From the NCBI RefSeq assembly GCF_017921975.2, contig NZ_JAGEMO020000062.1, forward strand, positions 23,671 to 87,670: a stretch of DNA of 64,000 nt. The letters run 5' to 3'. The position numbers and the translations under genes are program-made. Shown here piece after piece: positions 50,452-59,400 of the stretch. The notes under the pieces were generated by a model. The model was given only the letters and a program-made list of their open reading frames with translations, ran no database searches and was not told the DNA's origin. The DNA is from Hymenobacter terricola (GTDB taxonomy: Bacteria; Bacteroidota; Bacteroidia; Cytophagales; Hymenobacteraceae). Position 1 is the first letter of the stretch. The number at the start of each line of letters is the position of its first letter.

Positions 50452-50811
50452 ATGAGCATTTTATTGAATTCCGCCGCCGTCACCTTCGCTAAGGACCTCA
50501 TCAAGCACGGCAAAATCAAGAACGACCAGGGCCACTGGGGCCAGCACAATCCCGGCTCGACGGAAGAAAACTCCTTCCTCAAAAAGCACGAAATGGACGA
50601 GTACGCCAACTGGCACCTCGGCCTCGACAAAAGCCACAGCGAAGACACCAAGGGCCGCTACAAATTCCCCTACGGTGACTTTAAAGCGGTGCACCGCGAC
50701 GGCCTGATTGCTGCTAAGGAGCGCGCCGCCCAGCAAGGCTACCACGACATTGAAAAAGCCGCCGACGAACTGCTTCAGCTGCTGGAGCAGCACGCTGGGA
50801 ACCCAGCCTAA
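50452..50811 (+). CDS. Hypothetical protein, possible KFPYGDF/VHRDGL domain
   Basis: 119 residues from the ATG at 50452. The C-terminal half, KGRYKFPYGDFKAVHRDGLI followed by EKAADELLQLL, is a small helical unit I have seen described as part of phage prohead-protease-type proteins and as a free protein. No enzyme motif. Followed by a terminator. Confidence 0.6.
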   Translation: MSILLNSAAVTFAKDLIKHGKIKNDQGHWGQHNPGSTEENSFLKKHEMDEYANWHLGLDKSHSEDTKGRYKFPYGDFKAVHRDGLIAAKERAAQQGYHDIEKAADELLQLLEQHAGNPA

Positions 50812-50819
50812 CCCTCGCA

Positions 50820-50855
50820 GAAAGCCCCGGCCGCAGCACTGGCCGGGGCTTTCTG
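50820..50855 (+). terminator. Rho-independent terminator
   Basis: Arms AAAGCCCCGGCC (50821-50832) and GGCCGGGGCTTT (50841-50852) with an 8-base loop, following the stop of the hypothetical gene. Confidence 0.85.
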
Positions 50856-51040
50856 TTGGCGCTTGGGTAAGCACCAAGCCCAAGGCCCGGGCTTTTGCCC
50901 CGGCGGGCCCTCAGGAACTTCGGCACTTGCCAGCTATACGAATCGGATTTGAGCAAACTATATCTCCGAATGTTTCCATTAACCTGAGTAGCGGGCTACA
51001 TTTAGGCTTGTGATTGAACCCCATTCGCTGCCTCCCGCTC

Positions 51041-52648
51041 ATGGCTCCTCTACTGTCCTGGTTGCGCCCGCGCCCGTGGTTTCCGGTGCTGCTGTGCCTG
51101 CTGGTGCTGCCCCTGGCCCTGCTGCTTAACCTGGGCCTGCTGCCGCTCATTGCCGATGAGCCCATCCGGGCGCTGGTGGCCCTGGAGCTGAAGCTCAACG
51201 GCAATTTCTTTGTTTCGACGCTGCAGGGCGAGTATTATTTTAACAAGCCGCCGCTGTTCAATTGGCTGCTACTGGGGTTTTTCCGCATGTTTGGCGCCAT
51301 TAATGAGTGGGTAATTCGCCTGCCCACCGTAGTGGCCTTGCTGGGCATGGGCGGCAGCTTGTACTACTTTGTGGGCCGGCGGCTGGGGCGGGGGCTTGGC
51401 ATGGCGGCGGCGCTGGCGTTCGTCACCAGCGGGCGCATGCTCTTCTACGATTCCGGCCTGGGGCTGATTGATACCCTGCATGCGCTGGTGACGTACCTGG
51501 GCTTCATGGCGGTGTTTGAGCTGGGCGAGCGGCGGCGCTGGCGGGCGCTGTTCGTGCTAAGCTACGCCATCACGGCGGTGGGCTTCCTGCTGAAAGGGCT
51601 GCCTTCGCTGGTGTTTCAGGGGGCGGCGCTGGTGGTGTATTTCGTGTTGGTGGCGGGCCAGTGGCGGCGCTTGCTGTCGGGGGCGCACGCGCTGGGGCTG
51701 GCGGTGCTGGCGGCGCTGGTGGGCGGCTACTTTGCCGTGTACCACCACTTTCATCCGCTGCGCGAGTACCTGGCCACGCTCCTCGAGCAGTCGACGCAGC
51801 GCACCGTGGCCGCCCACGCCTGGCGGGAGTCGTTGGTTCACCTGGTAAAATATCCGTTCGATTTCGTTTCCGATTTCCTGCCCTGGACGCTGCTGCTACT
51901 GTGCCTGGCCCGGCCCGGCTGGCGACGGGTGCTGCGCGGGCACCCCTTCCTGCTCTTCAACGCGCTGCTGTTTGCGGCCCTCACGCCGGTGTTCTGGCTG
52001 TCGCCGGGCACCATTCCGCGCTACCTGTTTGTGCTCACGCCGCTGTGCTTCACGGTTGGGGTCTATTTTTACCAGCACTTCTGGGCCGAGCGCCGCTGGC
52101 CCCAACGGGTATTCGACGGCGTGCTGCTCGCCGCCATGGCCCTCCTCACCCTGTGCCTGGTGGCGGTGCCCATCATCCCCCAGGCTGCCCACCAGCCCGG
52201 CGTGGTCTGGAAAACGGCCCTGGTGGTACCGGCCCTGGCGGGTTGCACGTGGGCCTTCTGGCGGCTGCCGGCCCAGCGACTGGTGTGGCTGGGGCTGTTT
52301 CTGCTGTGCGCCCGCGTGGTCTTCAACCTGTTTGTGCTGCCCGCCCGCCTGCTCACCCGCGACGAGACACCCTACCGCACGGCGGCGCTCCGCGTGGCCG
52401 CCATTGCCGGCCACGCCCCCGTCTACAAGCTGGCCGATACCCACGTCGACAACGACGAGGCTTTTTACATCACCCGCGGCACGGGCCATATCGTGTACTC
52501 GTCCACGTCGGCGCGGCTGCCGGCGGCCCCCGCCAAAGATGCCTTCTACCTGGCCGAGGACCGCTACCTCACCGACCGGCGCTACCATCAATATTATGAG
52601 TTTGTCATTGATGACGGGATTCGCCTGCACTTGGTAAAATTTGAGTAG
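51041..52648 (+). CDS. GT39-type membrane glycosyltransferase (ArnT/PMT family)
   Basis: 535 residues from ATG 51041; a TTG at 51014 would add 9 residues. Eleven or so membrane segments. The first periplasmic loop begins LIADEPIRALVAL, with the Asp-Glu pair used for metal and acceptor binding in ArnT-like enzymes, and continues GEYYFNKPPLFNWL. These enzymes take a sugar from a polyprenyl phosphate and add it to a lipid or protein acceptor outside the inner membrane. Its partners are the GT2 and deacetylase genes on the other strand. Confidence 0.85.
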   Translation: MAPLLSWLRPRPWFPVLLCLLVLPLALLLNLGLLPLIADEPIRALVALELKLNGNFFVSTLQGEYYFNKPPLFNWLLLGFFRMFGAINEWVIRLPTVVALLGMGGSLYYFVGRRLGRGLGMAAALAFVTSGRMLFYDSGLGLIDTLHALVTYLGFMAVFELGERRRWRALFVLSYAITAVGFLLKGLPSLVFQGAALVVYFVLVAGQWRRLLSGAHALGLAVLAALVGGYFAVYHHFHPLREYLATLLEQSTQRTVAAHAWRESLVHLVKYPFDFVSDFLPWTLLLLCLARPGWRRVLRGHPFLLFNALLFAALTPVFWLSPGTIPRYLFVLTPLCFTVGVYFYQHFWAERRWPQRVFDGVLLAAMALLTLCLVAVPIIPQAAHQPGVVWKTALVVPALAGCTWAFWRLPAQRLVWLGLFLLCARVVFNLFVLPARLLTRDETPYRTAALRVAAIAGHAPVYKLADTHVDNDEAFYITRGTGHIVYSSTSARLPAAPAKDAFYLAEDRYLTDRRYHQYYEFVIDDGIRLHLVKFE

Positions 52649-52717
52649 CGGGTACTATTTTCAATTTTTGGCCGGGCACTCCTCCCCCGCTTTCTGCCGG
52701 CTCCTTATCCCTGCTAC

Positions 52718-53608
52718 TTGACAAGTCCGCCCCGCCTGCGCGCCGCCCTGTTGCTGCTGCTGAAGCTGGTGCTGCTGGCGGCCGCGCTGTGGTTCGTCTT
52801 TCGGCGCATCAGCCCCGGCCAGCTTGCGCAGGTGCTGGCCAGGGCCCGGCCGGGGTGGCTGGGGCTGGCGGTGGTGCTGTTCATGGCCTCGAAGTGGATT
52901 TCGGCGCGGCGGCTCAACTACTTTCAGCGCGCCATCGGGGTCCATTTATCCGAAGCCGCCAACCTGCGCCTCTACTGGCTGGGCATGTTCTACAACCTAT
53001 TTTTGCCCGGCGGCATCGGCGGCGACGGCTACAAAGTGCTGGTGCTGCGCCGCATCTACCCCACCAAAACCGCTGCCCTGGTTCGCGCCCTGGTGCTCGA
53101 CCGCGTCAGCGGCCTGCTGGCCCTGGGGGTACTACTGGCGGCTCTCACCTGGGTGGTGCCGCTGCCGCTGCCCGCGCTGTGGGCCTGGCGGGCGGCGGCT
53201 GGTTGCGGGGCGGCGGGTGTGCTGCTGGGCGGGGCGGCGGCTACCCGGCGGTGGTTCGCGGCGTTTGGGCCCACGTACTGGCGCACCCAGGCGCTGGCGC
53301 TGGGCGTGCAGGCGGCGCAGGTGCTGTGCGCGCTGGCGCTGCTGGCCGGCACCGGCACCGGCACGCAGCGGCCGGCGTACCTGCTGGTGTTTCTGGCTTC
53401 ATCGGTGGCGGCGGCGCTGCCCTTTACGGTGGGCGGCGCGGGCGCCCGCGAGGTGGTGTTTCTGCTGGGCGCGCAGTGGCTGGGGCTCGATGCGGCGGTA
53501 TCGGTCGGGCTCAGCCTGCTGTTTTATTTGATATCGGCCGCAGTGGCCCTGCCAGGGGCATTGGTGAGCGGCAACGAGGTACTCGGAATCGCGGAGAAGA
53601 ACCCGTAG
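52718..53608 (+). CDS. Lysylphosphatidylglycerol-synthase-TM/flippase-like protein
   Basis: 296 residues started at TTG 52718. It has about eight membrane segments with the family motifs FNLFLPGGIGGDGYKVL and the C-terminal ALPFTVGGAGAREVVFLLG. Members of this family (YbhN/AglD/UPF0104) are linked to movement of polyprenyl-linked sugars or phospholipids. It follows the GT39 gene by 69 bases. The start is uncertain because there is no ATG near the conserved N-terminus. Confidence 0.78.
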   Translation: MTSPPRLRAALLLLLKLVLLAAALWFVFRRISPGQLAQVLARARPGWLGLAVVLFMASKWISARRLNYFQRAIGVHLSEAANLRLYWLGMFYNLFLPGGIGGDGYKVLVLRRIYPTKTAALVRALVLDRVSGLLALGVLLAALTWVVPLPLPALWAWRAAAGCGAAGVLLGGAAATRRWFAAFGPTYWRTQALALGVQAAQVLCALALLAGTGTGTQRPAYLLVFLASSVAAALPFTVGGAGAREVVFLLGAQWLGLDAAVSVGLSLLFYLISAAVALPGALVSGNEVLGIAEKNP

Positions 53609-53684
53609 TTGCTCGTTGCTCGTTGTTGGTTGCTAGTTGCCATACAACATTCTGGCTAACAACTAACAATGAGCAACTAATAAC
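53608..53684. repeat. Family D inverted repeat, copy 3
   Basis: TAGTTGCTCGTTGCTCGTTG at 53607-53626 and CAACAATGAGCAACTA around 53664-53683 pair imperfectly; an inner pair is GGTTGCTAGTTG / CTAACAACTAA. Lies between convergent genes. Confidence 0.65.
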
Positions 53685-53706
53685 CCGCTTACTGTTGAAT
53701 GACTAC

Positions 53707-54510
53707 TTAAATTTCATCGTACCGAATCAGTCGCCCGCCTTGCTCGGCCAGATGGGCGCGCCAGGTGCCGCCGCGCCAGAATTCGTATTCTGCGCAGCGG
53801 GCCAGGTACGAGCCGGGCCGGTCAGCCAGGCCGGGGTGCGTCATAAATTCCACGATGGGCCCCAGCCGCCGGGCGCGGGCCAGCCCCTGCGCAAACAGGG
53901 GCAGCGTGGCCGCCTGCGCCGCCGAAAAGTCGGCCGCCAGCGCGTTCGGAGTCACCAGGCCCCGCAAGCCAGAGGCCGAAATCCGCCCGAACACGTTCAG
54001 AATACGCCCACGCTGCCCATAGCCGGGCTGAGAGCTCCAGCGCCGCACCCGCCCGATGCCGAGCTGGCCGAGCATCTGAATGAGGGCCGGCCCCAGGCGG
54101 GGGTACAGGTGCAGGTGCTGGTGCGAGTCGGCGTGGCTGAGGGGCAGGCCGTGGTCGCGCAGGCGGCCGATTTGGGCGGCCAGCTCCACGGCCAGCTCGG
54201 CGGGCCGCACCCGCCCGCGCAGGTAGCGCAGCCACAGCTGCGGGGCGGTTCGGAACTGCCCATCGGGCCCCAGCAGGCTGGGCACGGCGGCGGCCGGCGC
54301 CACGGGATGGCCAGATATCAGGTTGAGGTGGTAGCCGACGGACAGGCGGTCGGTGACCCCGCGCAGGGCCGCCAGGTCGGCTTCGGTGGCCAGATTGGCC
54401 ATGGCGGTGGTGCTGCTGAGGGCACCCTGCGCGGCCAGGGCGAGAATGGCGGCCGTGGCGGGCGCATCCCAGCCGAAATCGTCGGCGTTGATGATGAGGC
54501 GAAGGGCCAT
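53707..54510 (-). CDS. YdjC/ChbG-family carbohydrate deacetylase
   Basis: 267 residues. NADDFG at 8-13 gives the metal-binding Asp pair, VGYHLNLISGHPV the first His, and LSHADSHQHLHLYP the His-x-His site of the YdjC (ChbG/HpnK) fold. EFMTHPGLAD closes the catalytic site. It removes an acetyl group from N-acetyl sugars or a related linkage. Starts 3 bases after the GT2 gene stop, so it works with that enzyme. Confidence 0.9.
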   Translation of the reverse strand: MALRLIINADDFGWDAPATAAILALAAQGALSSTTAMANLATEADLAALRGVTDRLSVGYHLNLISGHPVAPAAAVPSLLGPDGQFRTAPQLWLRYLRGRVRPAELAVELAAQIGRLRDHGLPLSHADSHQHLHLYPRLGPALIQMLGQLGIGRVRRWSSQPGYGQRGRILNVFGRISASGLRGLVTPNALAADFSAAQAATLPLFAQGLARARRLGPIVEFMTHPGLADRPGSYLARCAEYEFWRGGTWRAHLAEQGGRLIRYDEI

Positions 54511-54513
54511 GCT

Positions 54514-55545
54514 TTACAGCTTCAGGGCCGGCTCCCGCAACTCGTGCCGCACCACGTAGGGCGCGCGGTTGCGGCGGGCGTAGTAGGCATACGTCCCAAT
54601 TTCGGCCAGCAAGCCAAAGCAAATCAAAAAGATGCCGCCCATTATCAGGAAAAGGCTGAACAAAAACTCCATGGGGAAGCGCTGGGACAGGTTCACCCCA
54701 AAAAACAGGGAACTGACCAGCAGGCTCCCCGTGGCCAGCAGGCCCGTCACCAGGCTTAAGATGCCCAGCATGCCAAACAGGCGAAACGGCTTGCGCGAGT
54801 AGCTCAGAAAAAAGCGGAGCATCACCAAATCGACCATGACCAGCAGGGCCTTGCCCAGGCCGTAGTGGCTGGCGCCGAACTGCCGCTGGCGAATCTCAAT
54901 CGGGAATTCGCGGTAGCGGATGCCCTTGCGGGCCACCAACGCCCCCAGAAACCGGTGGGAATCGCCGAGGAGCTCCACGTTGCGCAGCAGGTAGCTGCGG
55001 TAGGCCTTGTAGGTGGCCCCAAAGTATTCGAGCTGCACCCCCGAAAGCATCGAAATGAGCTTGTGGGCCGTGTTGGCCAGCAGGGAGTGAGCACGGCTAT
55101 CGGGGCGCTTGGCCTTGGCCCCACCCACCATGTCGTAGCCTTCTTGGATGTAGGCCACGAACTGCGGCAGGTAGGCCGGGTCGTGCTGCAAGTCGCCGTC
55201 CATGGCCACCACGATTTCGCCTTTGGCCCGCTCGAAGCCCGCGCGCAGGCTCAGGGTCTGGCCGTGGTTGCCGGCCAGGTCGATGCCCACTATGGCGGGA
55301 TTTTCGGCGGCCAGGGCGGTGATGCACGCCCAGGTGCGGTCTTCGCTCCCATCGTTGACCAGCAGTAGCTCATACGGCAGGCCGTGGGTGGTCATGACGT
55401 GGTCAATCTGCTCGACGAGCAGCGGCAGGCTTTCGTACTCGTTGTACAGCGGCACAACGATGGACACCAATTCTGCGGCCATCGGGGCTCCAGTAGCAGC
55501 CAGGGGCACCGTGGTTGGAACATCGGTAAGCAATTCGGCGAACAT
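54514..55545 (-). CDS. GT2 polyprenyl-phosphate sugar transferase (ArnC/GtrB/DPM1-like)
   Basis: 343 residues. GT-A core: VSIVVPLYNEYESLP, VNDGSEDRTW, and the DGDLQHDPAYLP metal motif, then QRQFGASHYGLGKALL. Two C-terminal membrane helices (FRLFGMLGILSLVTG and FSLFLIMGGIFLICF) are typical of enzymes that make undecaprenyl-phosphate sugars. Pairs with the deacetylase and the convergent GT39 and flippase-like genes. The N-terminal 25 residues are variable; M22 is also a possible start. Confidence 0.88.
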   Translation of the reverse strand: MFAELLTDVPTTVPLAATGAPMAAELVSIVVPLYNEYESLPLLVEQIDHVMTTHGLPYELLLVNDGSEDRTWACITALAAENPAIVGIDLAGNHGQTLSLRAGFERAKGEIVVAMDGDLQHDPAYLPQFVAYIQEGYDMVGGAKAKRPDSRAHSLLANTAHKLISMLSGVQLEYFGATYKAYRSYLLRNVELLGDSHRFLGALVARKGIRYREFPIEIRQRQFGASHYGLGKALLVMVDLVMLRFFLSYSRKPFRLFGMLGILSLVTGLLATGSLLVSSLFFGVNLSQRFPMEFLFSLFLIMGGIFLICFGLLAEIGTYAYYARRNRAPYVVRHELREPALKL

Positions 55546-55754
55546 AGGCGGGCAGGCTGCTGTAAGTGTGTATCCAAATAGGCTAATCAGTGGGTTCTTA
55601 GGCGTGCAATAGACACAATATACTTCATGTATTGTTTATTTAACCCAAATAACTTGGACTTAATTATTACTGTTCAGCTACAATGCAGCTGGCCCCACCC
55701 GCCTTCCTGCTGGCATTCTGGGGGTCCAAAAGCACCCATTATGCCGAAAACACA

Positions 55755-55826
55755 AGGCGGCCTTAGCCCACCAAAAAGCCCCAGCCGCGTGCGCGAGTGG
55801 GGCTTTTTGGTGGGCTAAGGCCGCCT
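55755..55826. terminator. Long perfect palindrome, bidirectional terminator or cruciform
   Basis: Two exactly complementary 29-base arms, 55755-55783 and 55798-55826, with a 14-base GC-rich loop. The inner part GCCCCA carries CCAAAAAGCC and the mirrored GGCTTTTTGG, so either strand can give a stem with a T run. It follows the lipoprotein gene on the minus strand. Unusually long for a terminator. Confidence 0.8.
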
Positions 55827-55835
55827 ACCGGACAA

Positions 55836-56243
55836 TTACTGGCGCTGAATTTCAGCTAGTGCCAGCTCCGGGTAGGGAATGTATCCGGGCGGATAGGCAG
55901 GCACCGAATACCACTCGTAGTTGGTTTTCCAGGGAGTTTGCTGGTCCTGGGGAACCAGCTGGTAGGTAAAGCTCAGCTTGGTGCCCACCCGGAAAGTGAC
56001 GGTATCGGGCAGGTCGAACACCTTCACCTGGGTGTAGTCCTGGTTGTTCCAGCCTTTGGCCGAGAGCGGCGCGGCCAGCTGCACAATCCAGCGCAACCGG
56101 GGCGCCTGGTTGTGCTCGTCGTAAGTGAGGTCGTAGCGAACAATCTGGCCCTTGCCGGGCGTGGCGAGCCCCGGAATCGGAGCGGTTTTCTGGCAGCTGC
56201 TCAAGGCGGCGGCCAGCAGCAGGAAAGTAGAAAGCTTGTTCAC
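55836..56243 (-). CDS. Predicted lipoprotein
   Basis: 135 residues from GTG 56243 (VNKLSTFLLLAAALSSC, a lipoprotein signal with lipobox ALSSC). The longer upstream frame has no signal and is unlikely. The mature part is beta-rich with WIVQLAAPLSAKGWNNQDYT and VTFRVGTKLSFTYQLV. No family recognised. Probably envelope-anchored. Confidence 0.7.
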   Translation of the reverse strand: MNKLSTFLLLAAALSSCQKTAPIPGLATPGKGQIVRYDLTYDEHNQAPRLRWIVQLAAPLSAKGWNNQDYTQVKVFDLPDTVTFRVGTKLSFTYQLVPQDQQTPWKTNYEWYSVPAYPPGYIPYPELALAEIQRQ

Positions 56244-56411
56244 GTAGCAGGAAGTAAGGAGGCCGGTAATCCGATGACCGGGCGAAGTCCGGGAAGGTTG
56301 CTCACGCTTCCATAATTTTTCGGAGCCGGCATCAGTCCTCCCCAAGTGCGGCGAAAAGCGGGCCGGGGTACGGAGCAAGAGCAGCCGGCTCCCCAAAACC
56401 CTCCCTTAAAC

Positions 56412-56448
56412 GAAAAGCCCCGAACTGCTTGCACAGTCGGGGCTTTTC
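56412..56448 (-). terminator. Rho-independent terminator after the adhesin gene
   Basis: GAAAAGCCCCGA (56412-56423) pairs with TCGGGGCTTTTC (56437-56448), followed on the minus strand by a T run; the adhesin stop lies 18 bases before it. Confidence 0.85.
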
Positions 56449-56466
56449 AGGATTTCAGCAACGTGG

Positions 56467-59400
56467 CTATTCCACCACCAGCTTCTTCACCACCACACCG
56501 GCGGCCGTTTGCAGGCGCAGCGAGTACTCGCCCGCGGCCACATTGGTGAGGGGCAGCGTGTGGGTGCTGCGGCCGGCGGCCAGCTGCTGCGTCAGCACCA
56601 CCCGGCCCAGGGCATCCACCAAAGCCGCCGTCACCGCCTGGTGGCTGAGGGCCGCAGGCAGCTCCACCGAAACAGCGGCGTGGGCGGGGTTCGGGAACAC
56701 CGCAACCTGGCCGGCCAGCGCGGCCGAAGCCGTGCCCAGCACCTGCTGCGGCCCAAACACCACCTCAAAGCGCGGGGCCGTGCTGAAGGCATTCTGGGTG
56801 AAGGCATAGGTGGGCTGCTGGCTCAAATCGGTGAGGGTATTGAGCTGCAAATCGCGCAGGAAAGGTTGGGCGCCAGTCGTGAAGTTGAGTACCTGCGCCG
56901 CGTTCAGGGTGTACGTACCCGTGGCCGGCAGGCCAATGAAGAGCGGCACCGTAACCGTAGTGGTGCTACCCACTGGCAAGCCATTGATGGCCAACTGCGT
57001 GCCCATGGCAATCGAGGCCAGATTCAGGCCCGTGGAGTTGGGCAGCTTCACGGCATCGTACTGCGGGTCGATGCCGGCCGTGGCCCCGGCCTGGAAGTAC
57101 ACGTAGGTGTCGTCGGAAGCCGTGGTGCCCGTGGCCCCGCGCAGCGTGAGCTGCAGCAGCGGCCGGGTTTCGGCGGCGCCGCGCTGGAAGGGCGTGGCAT
57201 CGGGCGAGGTCAGGCGCTGGCTGTTGCGGAACGTGACCGAGCCGCTGGTCTGCCCCGGGCTCACCCGGGCAAAGAAGCCCTGCCCCACCGGCACCACCGG
57301 GTTGCCGCCGATGCCGTTGACATAGGAACGGTACTGGCCCGCGTACTGGGCCGTGCTGCTGAACACGTAGATGGATGCGTCGAGGTTGGGGCGGTCGGCC
57401 AGGTTTATGGCGCTGGCGTCGAGCGGGGCCGGGTACGGGTTGCCGAGCAGCTGCCAGCCGGCATCGGTGGCCGTGGCGCCGGCATTGCGGGCCAGCGGCA
57501 GGGTCAGGTCGCCATTATTGAGCGTGCCCACGAAATCCACCAGCTGGCTGGCCCCGATGTTCACGGTGTAGCCCCGGCCCACGGTCAGGCCCGAGCTGAG
57601 TGCCGCGGGCGAGAAGAAGCCTTTGTCGAATGCACCCAGGCTGCTGGTGAGGGTCAGGCGGCTCTGGTCGTAGCCATACACCGTGGGGAAGGGCGTTTCC
57701 AGCGCGGGCGTAGCCGACGTATTGTAGGTCGGGTTTACCACCGGCGAGAAGCCGGCCGTGGTCAGGTCGGCCACGATGGAGTTGCTTACCGGGGCGCTGT
57801 AGTGGCGGTAGCCCAGGCCGGCGTTCAGGCTCGGGTCGATGTAGCGCTGCACGGTGGCATTGCCCAGCACTACGCCAGTGGTATTCACCACCAGCGCCGT
57901 GCCCGTGGCATCGGAAAGCAGGGTGAAGGGCTGGCCGCCGGTGGCGAGGTTGCCGGTCAGGGTGAGCACCCGCGCCAGGGTGGCGGGGCCGCTGAGCGTG
58001 GCGCCGGCCGCGCCCACGCTCAGGTTCCAGAGCGTGGCCGGGCTGCTGCCGCCCACGGCCTGGCTGGCCGCGCCCGTCAGCGCGAGCGTGCCGCCCGTGG
58101 CCGAGTAGCTGCCATTGGTCACAAAATCGCCTTTCAAATCCAGGGTGCCACCGGTCTGGCTTATGGTCCCGCCAGTGTTCAGGGTGAGGATTTTGGCCGT
58201 GGCCGAGCCGCTGGCAATGCTGGGGTAGCGCGGCATACCAGCCGGCACCAGGGCATCGAGCGTGGCCGTGGGTACGCCGCCGGTCCAGTTGCCGGCCGTG
58301 AACCAATCGGTGCTCACGCTGCCGTTCCACACCACCTGCGTGATGGGCGCATTGTACTGAATGCTCAACTGCGGCGCGGCCGTGTTGTCGTTGGTGGCCG
58401 CATCCTGAGCCACGCTGGCCGCCACGTTTACGGTCACGAGGCCCGTGCCCGCGGGCGTAATGCTGAAGGTGTAGACCGTGCCACTAACGGCCGTGAAGCC
58501 GCTGAGCGTGCCATTGGTCACCGCCACACCGGAGGCCGAGAAGCCGGTCACGTTTTCCGAGAAGGTCACCGTCACCGGAATCGGCGAGGTGCTGGTTGGG
58601 TTGCTGGCTGTGCTCGTGATGGCCACTGTTGGGGCCGACGTGTCAAGCGTATAGGACTGGCCGGTGGTGAAGCCGCCCACGATGGCGTTGCCGGGCACGT
58701 CGGTAATTCCCGTGCCGGAGCTATTCAGGTCGAGGCGCAGCGTGCCGTTGCCGCTCACGGGGTTCACCGTCACGTCGTACACGCCGCTCGAAACCAGCGT
58801 GGCGAAAGCAATGGAACCTGTTGCGGTTCCGGTGGCCATCAGGGCAAAGTCGGTCGGCCCCACGCCGTTCACCGCTTCACTAAACGTGACGCGGTAGACC
58901 AGCGTGGTGGCGTTGGTGAGGGCCGCGGCCGGAGTTTGGCGGTTGATGCTCGTGAGGGTGGGCGCTACGCCATCAACCAACACCCCGGCCGTCGGGCCCA
59001 CACCGTTAAGGGTCAGCACGGCATCCTGGGCCGCCGCGTCGCGGATGGTACCGCCGTTGGCCAGCAGGGCGGTGCCCAGCGCGATACCGGTGGCATCGAG
59101 GTTGCCACTAACTACGGTGTAGCGAAAAATCAGGGCACTGGTACCGCTGCCCGATAGGTAGGTGGCCGCCACACTCCCGCCCGTGTCCAGGGTCAGGAGC
59201 AGCGTGGGCGTGCCGCCGGCGGCATTCACCGTCACGGCCGCCGTGAACGTTACCGTAAAGTCCAGGTTCTGGCCGGTGCGGTAGGTGCCGTTGACCGGTA
59301 CGGCCACGCTGGCCACCGTTACGGCCGCGCGGGCCAGGGTCACGGTTTTCGTGGCCACGTTGCTGGCAGTGGTGCCGTCGTTTGCAGCGAAGGAAATGGT

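Noticed and set aside
56509..59157. 882-codon plus-strand ORF opposite the adhesin
   Set aside because: Arg/Gly/His-rich antisense shadow of a Thr/Ala-rich repeat gene.
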